From: Thozetella sp. PMI_491
Taxonomy: Eukaryota > Ascomycota > Sordariomycetes > Chaetosphaeriales > Chaetosphaeriaceae
Reading direction: 5' to 3'
DNA: 64,000 nt
Assembly: GCA_021432635.1 (NCBI GenBank)
Contig: MU270022.1
Location: forward strand, 558,001 to 622,000
Positions 45,634 through 58,200 of this stretch are shown one piece after another. How positions within the stretch are numbered: position 1 is the first letter of the stretch; the number at the start of each line of letters is the position of its first letter. Made by a program: the position numbers and the translations under genes. The notes under the pieces were generated by a model. That model made no database searches and was not told where the DNA came from. It saw nothing but the letters and a program-made list of their open reading frames with translations.

Positions 45634-47112
45634 TTAGGCCTCCGTTGCTTCCTGCTCCATGACCTTCCCCTTCCCCGGCTCCTGGGGTTGTTCGAGTTGA
45701 TTAGTCGGATTTGGGGTGGCCGACGACCCAGCAGCCTCCTGGTATGTAGGCAATGGCTCGGAAGGGCCAGCGACAGTTTCGTACTGTGGCACCTCTTCTT
45801 GTGTGACCATGGCCGGCTGTTTCCCTTCGGCCCGGTTCTTGGCCGTTTGCTGCTCCTCGCTGGGCCCTAGGATCTGCACCTCCTGTTCGCCGCGTACCGT
45901 GTGCGTCTCGCCCGCCACAGCTAGGCCGATGTTCCACTTGAGCTTGTAGGAGCGTCGGATGTTGTACGTCTTGAACGAAGGCTGCAGCGGAGCGAGTGCG
46001 AACTTCCGTGTCGGCTGCCCGAATGCGTACACACTACGTGCGTCTAGCTTCAGCTCCATGTGCTCGCCCAGGTTGAGGTACTCGCCGTCTGCGCTTTGTG
46101 GCACTACGACAGGCCCTTGCCTCTTGAGGGCCAATAAAACGGACTGGAGCCCTAGGTCATGCTCGGAGTGCTGTTCTTCGGTATGGGGTACGGTCGACCA
46201 GTTCCCCGGACACATGACAGTCGAGTAACACTTGAGCTGCAAGGCCATCGACTCTATCGTGATAACTTGTGACACATCCCGGATGATGTCACTTGATAGA
46301 TCGGGGCTCGGCTTGGCGCGAATTAAAATGGGGATCGGGTCGGGGTGTTCGAGCTGTATCACCGAGGGGAGCTGCACGTTCGTCTTCCAGTGGAAATGGG
46401 GGACTTTGGAGGAGCCAAAGAACTTCTGGGCCTTTTGCTTGAAGGTTAAATCGGCATCTTCCATGCCTGGAATCATCCTCTGTGTAGACACGGCGGCACT
46501 GTAGGTGCGCAACTTGAGTGCAAAGTTTGCCACCGGCGTGAGGGTGGATCTTGTCTCGAGGGTGATGGGCAGCACCGCCGTTACACTCTGGTTCTTTTCG
46601 CCCTCGACAAGCATCTCAGCTTCGAGCCAGTACTCCACGAAGCCCTCGTAGTCAGTGCCCCAGCCATCGCTGCGTAGCAAAAACGTAGCCGGCAGAGGGT
46701 GTGTCGCAATATCTTCAGGCTTTAGAGAGAGGTATGTGTGTTCCTGGACGTTGTTCATGGCCACCGATCTGGAGTTCGCGTGCTCGGGGATCGCGATGGC
46801 GAAAGACCACTCGCCAGGTTCCCCATGGGGGGGAATATGCAATGGACCGTCAAATAGCTTCTCGGTCGTCTGGCGGATATCGAAGAAGTGGTATCGCGCC
46901 CGGTACGTGACGTGATTGTTCTGGCCCCTGCGGACGCGGATCCTGGTCTTGGCGCGGCCCAGGAGCTTGATGCTGATCCGACCGCGCGGGCTTACGATGT
47001 GGCTGCGTCGCACCACTTTTCCTAGAATCACGTCCCCGGCGCGATACGCCGCGGGCATATCGACGAGCTGGATGGCAAGCGATGTGCCATTCTTGCGCAC
47101 GGTTTGGGGCAT
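45634..47112 (-). CDS. arrestin-like (alpha-arrestin) protein
   Basis: Single exon, 492 aa. The frame opens at TTG 47139; first ATG 47112 (MPQTVRKN) is chosen. Beta-strand-rich N-terminal half (SLAIQLVDMPAAYRAGDVILGKV) is the Arrestin_N fold, and the middle matches Arrestin_C-like regions. The Pro/Gln-rich tail has PLPTYQEA and VPQYETV, PY-like motifs that could recruit an Rsp5/NEDD4-type ubiquitin ligase, although a perfect PPxY is absent. Alpha-arrestins steer internalisation and sorting of plasma-membrane transporters and of pH or nutrient sensors. It converges with the TRP-like channel gene. Confidence 0.82.
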   Translation of the reverse strand: MPQTVRKNGTSLAIQLVDMPAAYRAGDVILGKVVRRSHIVSPRGRISIKLLGRAKTRIRVRRGQNNHVTYRARYHFFDIRQTTEKLFDGPLHIPPHGEPGEWSFAIAIPEHANSRSVAMNNVQEHTYLSLKPEDIATHPLPATFLLRSDGWGTDYEGFVEYWLEAEMLVEGEKNQSVTAVLPITLETRSTLTPVANFALKLRTYSAAVSTQRMIPGMEDADLTFKQKAQKFFGSSKVPHFHWKTNVQLPSVIQLEHPDPIPILIRAKPSPDLSSDIIRDVSQVITIESMALQLKCYSTVMCPGNWSTVPHTEEQHSEHDLGLQSVLLALKRQGPVVVPQSADGEYLNLGEHMELKLDARSVYAFGQPTRKFALAPLQPSFKTYNIRRSYKLKWNIGLAVAGETHTVRGEQEVQILGPSEEQQTAKNRAEGKQPAMVTQEEVPQYETVAGPSEPLPTYQEAAGSSATPNPTNQLEQPQEPGKGKVMEQEATEA

Positions 47113-47840
47113 CGTGGCTCGACCAGCGCAGCGCGACAATTAAGAGGGCTGAGATATGGCAAATTCCGAGGCCGCAATAATACCTGTGGGCAGTCGGGGG
47201 GTAAGAGTGTCTACGAGGCGACGGTCGAGGTTCTTCTAATAAGGAATGCCAAATGCAAATTGCCTTCCGAAAGGCAGCGCGACGAGGCGCGGAATGATCT
47301 AGTGGCGTAAAGGAGCGGAAGCGAGCGAATACGCTCCGCTCCGCGGCGTGTGGGGTCCTAGGTAAGTACTGCTCTTTGGGTATAGCAGAAAACAGCCTCG
47401 TTTGCCTAGCGCCCCAGTACCTGCGGGCTGGGGTAGCACAGCCAGCAAGGATCGACGGGATTTAAGAGAATGGGGATGTCGGGGCTCTGGGGGGAGGTGG
47501 CGCAGCCCTCGGTCGACCAACCCATCAGTGTTATGATGTAAGCGGGGCCGTCTGCGGGGCGGACTGCACAGGACCTGACTACCTCTAGGCTCTAGGCTCG
47601 GCGGAGAGTACTTTACCAACTACATTGGCGCAGCAAAAGCTTCTCGGATACGGCTCAGCGTCTTGGATTCTGACATCGAATTATCGATCGGTCTTGGGCT
47701 AGGAGGACGTGAGGTGGGCGAGAGGTAGGTATTTACATCCAGGCCGGTCACTACACAGGTACATTCCCCGGAGGGTTTTTGCCTACTTTACGTGCCACTC
47801 TGAGCATACCGCAACAGCCACCTGCCGTCGGAGCCTGGTT
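47113..47840. other. intergenic region
   Basis: About 730 bp between the arrestin-like start and the MFS stop codon. No credible gene or repeat. Confidence 0.5.
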
Positions 47841-49822
47841 TTAAGTAAACCAAGCACTGTGACGGGCCGCAAAGCTCCTGCCCCTCTTGCCCCATATGTA
47901 CATCGGGATCGTGGTTAGAGTGACTGCCAAGGTGATTCCGCCGATGACAAAGAAGCAGTTCCTGAAGCCCTGGACGACGAGCCAATCGTTGGCATAAAAG
48001 GTAAGACCAAAGGCGAAGAGATCTGGGTGCACAAATAGTTAGCCTTGCATATGGATAGCCGCAGACTTGCTGGAGAAGCTCAGAGAAATTCTACTGGTTA
48101 TGGTCTAGGCCGTTATTCCGCTTACTCTTAATAAAATTCATGACCGCGAATGCCTCGGCTGCAGTCTGGCGGTGGCTGTCGCAAACATAAGTCACAACCC
48201 CAGTGGTCCCCAGTTGGACGCCCAGGTTGACAAGACCCATGCACACAATCACAGGAACTGCCCATGGGTCCTGGCGGTAGAGCGACTCGCCAAATGCAAA
48301 AAAGCCAGTAGCGGTAAAGAAGAGATAGGTGGTCATGACTGGGAGGCGAAATTCGGGCTCTGTTGACGCGGGCATTTAGTCTCAAATTGCAATTTCCAAC
48401 GCTGAACCATGCTTTCTTACCGAATGTCCCTCCGTTAAGTTTGGACATGTATCGAACTAACCCGTCGATGGCCGGGCCCGCCACCAGTGTTCCAATAGCA
48501 GAGGCCACAAATGACGACAGGTTTGTAGCACCGACGGCGCTCACCGAGAAATTGTACGGAGGCTGTGAGAAGATCTGCGATATCGTGATGGAAATGAGCA
48601 CCAGCCAGGAGATGCACGTCGTGAAGAGCAGCGTCGCCCAGCACACGATCGGAGAAGAGAGCATGCCAAAGGGGCGAATGAGGGTTTGCCAAAATGGGGT
48701 ATGGTCGTAGTAGCCATGGTATGGGAGCAGCTCTCGAAGAAATGACCGCTTGGCCGGTACAGGATCCGAAGTACGAGGCTGCGCGTTCTCTGGTCCTCTT
48801 TCAATGTGCTGACCGACAAGCTCCTTTTCCTTGTCGTTGATGACGATAGCCTTCGTTCCGGCATCGATATCGAGGGCACCGCGCCGATGGTAGGCAGACT
48901 CGGGCATGAAAAGTACGGTGAGAATCAGCTGGATCACAAAGGCGCCACCCATAGCATGAAGGCAGACCCTCCAGGAGCTATACTGGATGATCGGTCCGGC
49001 TACATCCAACAATAACCCCCACGGTTAGCTTTCATTAGTTGCCAGCGGACTCAGGTCGGATACCACGCACCAATAGGCGATGCAAGATTAATGCCCCCAA
49101 GTACACCGAGATTAAACACAGCTGTGCGGAAGCCCCTCTCGTGTACGAACCAAATGTCGGCAATCGACGCTGGGACCAGTGCCTCCATTGGCGCCATGCA
49201 GAACCCTTGCACGGCGCGGGCCGCCGCGAGCGAGGCGAAGCTCTTCGCTTCAGCGGCCCAGAAACAGCTGGCTACCAGTCCGGCAGATGTGGCAATATAG
49301 ATGGGGCGCTTTCCGATCTTGACGGCTAGCGTGTTGCATACCATGCTGCTGACCGCGATAGCTACAATGCATGAGCCCTGCAACCCGAGGGTGAACGTTT
49401 GCAGCGGGATGTCGAAGTCTTCGGCCAGCGGCACGAGCGTCGATGTAAGCAGCGGTCCGACCGCTACCAAATTTTGTCAACGCCTGCCTAGATGACCGTG
49501 GAGCATTTGGATGGCGTCGCCATGGCCGCACAGAGGAGCTATGTCGCTTCAGGGCCAAGAATGGTCGCTACGTACCTCCTACAGCGCCACATCCGTAGGC
49601 AATGGCCACCGTAAACATCTCCTTCTTCCATCGCGGCCAATTGTAGGGGTCTTCGGGCGAATCTGAGGGCTGTGGCACAAGAACGATAGTTCCGGTGGCG
49701 TCGTGCTTCAGCAAGCCTCGATCGATGCCCTGGAGATCCACATCGCCCCTCCCCAGTTCGCTGAGAGGGGAAGTCCCCGGGACATGCTCAAGCTTCGTGT
49801 CTTCTAGTATACCAAGGCCCAT
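47841..49822 (-). CDS. MFS transporter (DHA1-like drug/polyamine type)
   Basis: Exons (minus strand) 49822..49576, 49463..49071, 48999..48421, 48359..48126, 48022..47841; 544 aa. All junctions keep frame and restore family motifs: GCGAV|GAVGPLLTSTLVPLAEDF, SPI|AGPIIQYSSWR, NGGTF|EPEFRLPV and NFIK|NLFAFGLTFY. The N-terminal cytosolic segment holds DPYNWPRWKK (typical of fungal DHA1 transporters), and the loop between helices 2 and 3 holds KIGKRPIYI, the MFS A-motif region. A long central cytosolic loop lies around residue 300. The substrate is not predictable. A C6 regulator on the same strand starts 3 kb away. Confidence 0.88.
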
Positions 49823-50509
49823 GATGGCAAATATTGCTCTCGAAGAGTCTCATCCGACGATCTCAAGTTGGACTGGAATTGGAACCGAGATGCTAGACGG
49901 CGTCGGATGTGGTGTAGTTATGCTGTAAAAAACAAGGTTTCCAAAAGAATCGCCGAAGACTTGGCGCCATGGCTTAGAAAGGGTCTTTACACTTGCACCA
50001 TAGCTCAAGCTGGCTTCTAGCGCATCTTGTTGCCGGCGTGGAGCGGGGAAACGGCGGGGGTTGGTGATGGTCGCAATCCTATACCCCAATTTTGGACCCC
50101 ATGACGTCTAGACAGCATGCCTAGAGCACCGGCAGTTGTGCCGATCCACTAATTGACCAGGGGAGGGATGTTGATGAAGATCTCGGACTTCGGTTCCAGT
50201 GATGGGAGATGCTGGAGAAGGGCGGCATGTCTAATATTGTCCAATTGCGTAAAACTAACGTAGCCTGCCGCCACATACTAAGGCATTGCTCCCCTATTCG
50301 TGAAGAGCTGAGCAAGTGTTGCATGCTGAAACGCTGCCTAGTGTCATCTCGCTGAGGGAATGCATCTTGTTTGCGTTAGTGATGCCTGAAACATGCTTTG
50401 CTGGGTGACCGTAGATTCGGAGGCAGCCAGCAGGTAATATTTTTTTTCTGGTCCTCTAGGAACACCCCTCTATGTCTAATAAAGCGAGTCGATAGAAGAC
50501 TGGGCTTAC
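49823..50509. other. intergenic region
   Basis: About 690 bp upstream of the MFS gene and downstream of the C6 regulator. No feature recognised. Confidence 0.5.
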
Positions 50510-52842
50510 TTATACTTGATAGGCTTGGAGATCGAGATCAAAATTCCCGGGCTGTATAAACCACATGTCGTCAAACCCTAGCATATCATCTTCTGGGCTG
50601 AGCTGCTCTGATAGTTCGCCGTCGCTAGCACCAACAGTGAGCGCTTCCAGCACCGTTTGGTATTCCAAACACGCCACCTTCCCATGTCCTTCCATTGCCT
50701 CCTTGACAGACATGCCCTTCATCAAGGCATCAATGCTCGCGATGGCAAGAGCGACGAAAAAGTGGTCTTTGTTGGTCTCCTGCCCGGCTCGCATGCGGCG
50801 TATTGTCCACTGAGCCGCCACGCGCAGAAGGGAGAGGAGCTCCAGCGCGCGCATATCTCCGTACAGAGGGCTCGAGGCCACTGCTAGGCCCATGGACCAG
50901 CGAAACGAGCCATTAGACTCGTCAACGGATGCGAGCAGCTCGGCGGCAATAACCATGACAGCCTGGAACAGTACTGTCCGGAAAGGGCCCGAACCGCAGA
51001 TCCACAGGCGGACAAAGTCGGTCCCTTGAGGTTCGGCCATGTTCATAGTCCGGATAGTTGCAAGTAGTGGCTCCTGTGTTGATGCGAGCGGGAGGGAAGA
51101 GTGCGCCAAATTGACGGCCGCGTCGATGCAAGCTTTCCTCGAGAGCATGTAAGCCGGGCTCTTGGACCCCACTACCATGTATGGAATATTAAGGGTGAAG
51201 ATGTAGCGGTACATCAACATCTCGCAGTACTGGCGTTGACACTCTGACAAGCTGGGGCGCAATGCGCGTAAAGCACTAGAGAGGGAGCGGCAGGCGCAGG
51301 AATACTCATCGCTGAGCCTCAATGCCTCCTGGTAGCTGCCTGCCTTCAGCCCCGTCGAAAATTTAGCTATGGCAAGCCGGATAGGCAGAGAGCTCTCTAA
51401 AGCGATTTGGAAAGACGAGTCGGTGTGTTGCTCCAGACTCTGGGGCTGCGGGTTGTCGTCTACATCCAAGTTAAGTTGCACATCGTCGAAGTTGAATGGC
51501 AGGCTGCAGTCAAAGTCCTCCAGCGAGATTAGCGGAGCGGCACCCGGGTCGAGGCAAGAGCCCAGGGCAAGTTCCAAGATCGTCGTCCATAAGCGTCGGC
51601 ACATCTCTGCCTGCGCTCGGGAGAGACCAGGCAACTTCGACGAGTCCCGATGGAGACTAATCGACATGGCAGATCGAATGATGCTTCTAGAGAGGATCCA
51701 CACTCGGTCGCCGTATGTTCCCTGCATGCTTTCGCGGGCGATTCTGTGGAGGCATATAGTTTGGATTGTGGACATGATCAATCGTGGCTTTGCTGATGAC
51801 TCGAGCCAAGCTCCGGCTTCTTGTACCCATTGCATGGCCTGGGGTCGCAGGGAGAACTCTTCATCGTACACAAGCGCGCCGAGAGCGCAGCAGAGCTGCA
51901 CCTGTATGATGAAATCGGTAGACACGGGGGTGCTCTCGTCCCAGAGGAGCTCGTATTCCCGCCGGAAGGTGGGAACATGGACGATACGGTGTATGGTCTC
52001 GAAGGTCCGAAGGTAGTTGCCGATGAGAATATCTGCCATCGCTCTGTATGGGAGGACTTTGCCATATTCACCATATAGCCACGGCAGCGTTTGCAGTTTC
52101 CTGAGTCGCTTCGAGAGAGTCTTGCACGACTGGAGGATTTCCCAGCACTCGCCCGTTTCTTGGTTTAGCCGCTCGAGCCATGCCAGGTTTCGAGGTACCT
52201 ATGGTGTCCCGGTTAGTCGTACGTCAAGAAAGAAGTACTCAAGCACGGTCATCATACAAGGAAAGCTGAGTATAGCCAGTTACTCGAGGAGAATTATCTT
52301 GTCTTGACCATGACCGCGTTGATTGGGTTCACCAGATCCCACAAGAGTCGGGAGATCCCGCTTTGCTGAGTAACTGTGTGGCATTTTCTATCGGAGATGG
52401 TCAAGTCAAGAACCGGTTGGGCCTGTGGTTGGCTTGAGGGAGGTGGTGTGGCGACCAGAATATCGGCGACATTGGAAGAATACCAGCTCTGGCCGTCTCG
52501 CTGCCGAAGGGCGGACGTCAGGCTAAATTGCGATGACTGCTTCGTCGCTTCGGCTGCCAGGCTAACGGAACCCACTTCTACGGCATCACTGGGAGCTGTA
52601 ACCGTGGCATGCGTCCTGCTGGGTGGGTTTCGCAATCGGACAGGTTGTGCGTCCGAGCCGGAGGCTGAGGACGGCCCTGCGGCAAAGGAGCAGACGTTCT
52701 CGCTATCTCTCGAGCGCGTACAACTGCCGCAAGGTAGTTGGCGATCACAGCGGATTTTCTTTTGGCGACAAGAGATGCACGCGAGTGCCCCTCGACGGCG
52801 TGTTCTGACTTTGGGGGCTCCTACGTCCAGGTTCTCCATCAT
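50510..52842 (-). CDS. Zn(II)2Cys6 transcription factor
   Basis: Exons (minus strand) 52842..52309 and 52198..50510; 740 aa. The frame opens at TTG 52863; ATG 52842 (MMENLDVG) is chosen. The complete cluster ACISCRQKKIRCDRQLPCGSC (C22 onward) is followed by a low-complexity linker. The 110-bp intron has a GACTAAC branch and a CATAG acceptor; the GTCAAG donor is uncommon, and GTCATG six bases earlier is equally phase-compatible. Exon 2 carries the fungal regulator domain (YLRTFETIHRIVHVPTFRREY). An acidic C-terminus (PEDDMLGFDDMWF) may activate transcription. It is a candidate regulator of the neighbouring MFS gene, which is inference from proximity only. Confidence 0.83.
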
Positions 52843-53932
52843 CTTCTCAGGTGATTTGGACAACTAGAGAACGTAAACGATCGGCCTCGGCCGCTGACTA
52901 GCGCGCGCTGGCTGCGTGACGAGATGATCTGCGGCGGGGGATATGCTTGCTCTGATGCAAGTTGCATTTACCCCAGGGAGATCGAATGATGTTGTACGAA
53001 ACCGATACTGAGGGTTACCATCCACAACGACGCGGTCACATATCGCCGAAGCTCGGCATCGGACCCGGGGTCGGGATCGGGGTCGGGTTTAAGATATGAT
53101 TGTGAGCCAGGCCCGCGCTGCTATTGGCTATTTAAAGGAGCTATGTTAACTGATGGGGATAAAGCCTTCCCATTCGAATCATAGCTGGTCTAGCGCAACC
53201 CACTATAGTGTCCGGGCCTAGCCTTCACGATTGCCTTTGTGAGGCAGGTTCACTTTAACATGTGGACGCAAGCTGCGCTTTAGGGGAAGGTTTGGAGGAC
53301 TAATCGATAGCTGCGGTTATAATTATCTCTTTTCACATAGATTAGAATAATGAATATGATCCTGCTGCCCCTTGGACGGCTGACTGGGCAGCTCGCATTC
53401 CCATACAGGAGCCGAGCCTCAAGCGAGCCAACTAAACGATTCAGCCAAATGCAGGCTACTTGCGCCAGGTAATTTAGCTATTCAGCTCTCCGACAAGATG
53501 GTCCAACTCAGGACACATGCTTCGGGTCTCGGTGGCATCATCTCAGGTGGAGATGCCATTCGTCCACCCAGCGACTTCAATGCGGCTTGCTTGGGTTGGG
53601 GTGATTCTACAACCTTATCTCCGGGTCCGAGCCACATCCAATGTTTGAACCGGCTTGGATAGTGGCGCATTCAGTGGCCAGAGAAAGTCCATGCACCTTA
53701 GGCGGAAGGTATACTTAATGGAGATAGATGAAAACATAGAGCTGGCAAGCTGAGACTATAAAGTTATGGAGATTCCACGACGCTGTTATTGACACTTCTA
53801 GACGCGACTCGATAGTTGAAGAAATATACCAACAGTATACATAGCCTTATTGAGTCTCTTTCATCCTAATCGTGCCCACAATCACTCATAGGAGTTATCC
53901 GTCCATCCCATCCTATCCCATCCTATCCTATT
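52843..53932. other. intergenic region with short tandem repeats
   Basis: Divergent promoter area of the C6 regulator and the SDR pseudogene. A G/C-rich triplet-like run lies near 53060-53090 and a decamer repeat at 53903-53932. Confidence 0.5.
53903..53932. repeat. short direct repeats (CCATCCTAT units)
   Basis: About three imperfect copies of a 10-base CCCATCCTAT-type unit immediately before the ATG at 53933. Confidence 0.8.
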
Positions 53933-55017
53933 ATGGCTGCTTCCTTTGACATCACGCCCGAGCAAAGGGCTAGCGCACCCGCCTTCTTAAAACGACAACT
54001 CTTCCGAACGACCAGTCCCGTAAAGAAAGGCGAAGTTGATCTCGCTGGTCAAAATTTTATCGTAACTGGTGCGAACACGGGTCTTGGGTTCGAATGCAGT
54101 CGCTAGCTTCTGGACTTAGGCCTCGGTAAACTCATCCTAGCTGTGCGGAGTCTATCGAAGGGCGACGCTGCACGAGAACAGCTTGCTGCAGGGAGGTTGG
54201 CCGAGAAGGACGCCATCGAAGTTTGGAAGCTCGACCTCCCCGACTACAATCCCGTTGTCGAATTCACAGAGCGCACAAAACCGCTGAAACGCTTAGACGT
54301 TGTCGTCCACAACGCGGGAAGCTCGAGGAAAACACTCCAACTCAACCCCAAAACGGGCCACGACGAGGTCATCCAGACAAACTACCTATCTAGGGCGCTA
54401 TCTATGGCTCTCTTGAAGATCATGATGCTCCCGATCTTGAAAGAAAAGAACCCCCTCGAGCATCCCGGTCGATTGGCACTGGTCTCCTCTGAGACGGCTG
54501 CTTGGGCTCAATTCAAGGAGAGGACATCGAAACCGATCTTGCCTGCTTTTACCGAAACGGAGGGCTTCGATGACACCGATCGATATTGGACGTCCAAATT
54601 GCTCGGGCAGCTCTTTCTCTCTGAACTCACCAAGCGCGTTCCGTCTTCCGTGGCTATCGTGAAAGCAATGAACCCTGGCATGTGTTACGGGTCAAATCTA
54701 GTTGACGAATGGAGCGGTAGCCTTGTGGAGTTCATCATCGGCCGCTCTACATCCGTTGGAGCTCGCGCACTTACTGACGCAGCCGTGAGGCACGATTCGG
54801 AATCTCACGGGCAGTATCTAGAGGATGGCAAACCACAGCCGTACGTACCCGTCAACAGTTCCTCTTGCTGAACGAAGCGCTAACAACTGTGCCTAGATTG
54901 GCGCCTCTAGTGTATACGGTCGAGGGAACTAATATTGCAAAACAGCTATGGGAAGAAACGATGGATGAGCTTGCCTTTGATCAGGTTGCTAATATTCTCA
55001 CGCAACTAAATGCGTAG
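53933..55017 (+). pseudogene. short-chain dehydrogenase/reductase, broken by a premature TAG
   Basis: Two exons, 53933..54840 and 54897..55017, would code about 342 residues. The frame is intact from the ATG except for TAG at 54104-54106 (codon 58), where relatives usually have Gln after ECxR (RQLLDLG). The Rossmann motif TGANTGLG precedes it and NAG, SSE and YWTSK (Tyr-x3-Lys) follow, all in one frame. The single difference looks like CAG to TAG, a C-to-T change in a CpA context. An enzyme of the classical SDR family with unknown substrate is implied. A sequencing error, or translation from a downstream ATG such as 54143 (lacking the cofactor motif), are alternatives. Confidence 0.85.
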
Positions 55018-55298
55018 TTGCCTTTCCTGTGCGATGAGGTGTAGACGAAGAGCGTAGAGGATGGCGTGCAAAATTTAATAGAGAAGCGCCAATATTTGAG
55101 CAAATGGGGAATTCTCATTTAATATCAATTTCTATAATCACTACCGAAACCTTTTGGCGGACTATCATAACTATGGCAGTAGCTCTTGGTATTTGGTTCC
55201 TAAGATAGACATAATAAGCTTAGTTCCCTGAGACTGATTTAACTGCCTACCTAGCAAGGATAACTTTATCGGAGAAGTTCTCCATATCTCTGGCTTTC

Positions 55299-58200
55299 TC
55301 ATCTCTTGCCAAAACCTAGGAGGTTAAAGAACTGGTTCGACCACGTCTCACCGGACACAACTCTTCCCTGCGCGCGAAATCTTTCTCGGAGACTTCGGTG
55401 ATCGTAGCCATTGCTCTCAAAGTTGACGAAAGCGTCACCCAGCATCTCTTGGCTCGTGTTAGAAGTAACTCGTCCCCCTGCTCTGAGCAGAAGCTCGCAC
55501 TTTTCGAATCTCCATGAAACGTTCCAATTTTTATGCCGCACCTGTCGCAGCTCGTGGGGGAAGTACACAGCCCAGTCTAACGGCGTCCGGCCTTCTGAAT
55601 CCCGAATGTTGACATCTGCCCCGTGTTTCAACAGCTGCCTAGCCAAGGACGGCGGGGCAATGTGGAGAGCCGTGCATTGAGTGAGGCCGGAGGCTCCAAA
55701 CAGCGCCGTGGTGATGTCTGGGTTTTGACCTTGCTCTAGAGCCAGGTGTGCCATCTTGTGCACAGCGTCTTTGGAGAGGAAAGAGCCCCCGTATTCAGCG
55801 TTCCAGATTTCTTCGATGAGGGTGGCGAAGAAGTCGGGGTCCCGCTCAATTCGGTAGCCGTTCTCAAAAAGCATCGAAGCTAGTTTGGGGTATCGCTCGT
55901 GGTTGGAAGCGCCGCTTGAGCCGCTTGCAGGTGCAAAAGTGAGAGCGCTGAGCAGCGGGAGGGGTTGAGTCAGATTCGAAATGCGTTCAAGCTCACCGGG
56001 GTTTCTCTCTATCCAGTCTCGGAGGCTGAGAGTCAGCCCGTACGAGGCAATAAATGTCAGGATGATCGCCACGTGGTCAAGGCGACTGGTACCGATTCTC
56101 AGCACGGCTCGTAGGTCATTATTGGGCACGCTGCCGATGAATTCGAGCTGACTCTTTCCAGTTGTGAGCTCTGACTCTTGGGCATGGAATGCGAGCTGCC
56201 CGTTGGCTTTTGGGCTGTCTAGTGGAGGCACATTTGCCGCTGTCAACAGATATTCCCTCTGGATCCTTTCTTTCAGCCTCCTCCTGGCGATTGAGTACTT
56301 GACGTGAAACGAATGACCATTCTCGTTTATAATTGTCGCGAGGTCACCTACCACAATTCTCTTGAACGATAAGCCGGTGGTAAATTCTAGAACGGTCTGG
56401 TGCATTAGCACAGGGCGATCGATTCCGTCCTGCATCTTGATCTCGACGAGCCCTCCTCCCCAACTAGTAATGTCGTTGATGACTCGGTTTCTAAAGTAAG
56501 AAACGTCAAATTCGTATCTGTACGCATTCTGCAGCTCCTCGTATGACTCCTCAAAAGTCGCACCACTCGAAGCTAGGACGGCGTCCCGTATTTCCGCAGC
56601 GGTGGATTGTGCCCCGCCGAGGCGAACGAGAAGCTCTAAGAGAGCGAAGGTGCGGCGGCGCTTGTGCTTGCTGATTCTCGCAATTATAAGATCGTAAAAG
56701 TCAAAAAGGTCTGTTGGGAGCTTCCGAAGCTTTTCCTCGAGCAGCCGTGGTGATCCACTGCCCCGATCCTGATCCATTACGGAGGCCGTATCAAATAGCT
56801 CCTTGAGCGCGAGTTTTACCCAAAGGAATACACCGTTTGCTCTGGTGATTATGGAAGGAATAAGCCTTACGATGCGGGGATCTGCAATCCGTGAGCTTGC
56901 TAAGGAGCCGGCTGCATATTCCTCGATGTCGTGCCTGGTGTATTCGTGTAGGTTGAAGCCGGGATAATCTGAGAAGTGTGTTTTCAGAACTTCCCAAGGC
57001 CGGCTCGAGAAGCAGACTTTGACCCGGGTTGCTGAAGTTGGAGATCTCTCAGTAAGAGTTTTGAGAAACCGACTTATGAGGTTGAGATTCCCGTCAAATT
57101 CATCAAGGGCATCTAGGAAGAGTACCAGGTCCATCCTTCGTGCTTCTTGATCGAGGAGGCGATGAAGCATTTTCTCTAGCACGTAGATTCGCTCATCTCT
57201 TTTGTCATGAAAGTCTTTGCTGATCTTTCTGAGAAGGTTGGCATCAGGCCCGATCCAGAAAGGGTTGAAATCCTGGGCGAGGGTTGAGACGAGGTCGTGT
57301 AACCTGAGACGCTCCTCCGATAATTGCTCTAGCTCAACGGAAAACTTATTCTTTGCTTGCAGAATATCCTCGTTGCTCTTCAGTTCCAGAACTTCTTGAA
57401 ATATCAGCCCTCTCTTTAATGGGAATCTTATAGGTTGAGGCTGCTCGCCCCCTTCCTGGCGTGATAAATCTTCGATAATCGTAAGGTTCGTCCTCATCTG
57501 CGCTATACGATCTTCGCAGTTTTTTATCTCCTCCTTGAGAGCTTTATACTTTTCCCATACCGGTTGATTCTGGTTTCGGAATGTCTCTCGGTGAGGTCGC
57601 AATATTTGAGTTACAAGGCTCCTGAGCACACCCTCAAAAGACTTCTGCAGCGACGTCCCTCGGTAGTGGAAGAAGAATCCAGCTCGGACTTCCTGTGAGG
57701 TTGTCCTCCAATTATGAAGAAGCTCCCAAGTCTCATTGCTTCGGTAAATAAACTTCATCAGTGTTGACTTCCCCGAGCCCGGTTTGCCACGAATCCAGAA
57801 CAACTCGGAGCTTCCCTGAAGCCAGTCTGAAAATGCCGGTAGATCAAAAATCCATTTCAAGGTATTTGGAAAAGGATCTTCAATTTGATCTATGCGGAAG
57901 TTCAGTTCACGTGAGTCCAGCTCCTTATAAATCTCTAGTGCCCGATATAGTTAGCGAACAGGTCAATACTCCACCAGCTGTGAGATTTCCCGTAGTACCT
58001 TCAATTTTCTCCAGTAGAAGACCGAGATCTTGCAATACCGTGCCTTGAGATGACGGAATACTAAGATCGTCCAAAGTGGCGTCAATGTCGAGGCTAGCGG
58101 CAGTGCGCTGAACATCCCATGGAGCATCGACAGTATAAGTCGTAGAAGAGGGGGCACTACCTGCTAGCTCGGGAGAAGAACATAGTTCTGACAGAGAGAC

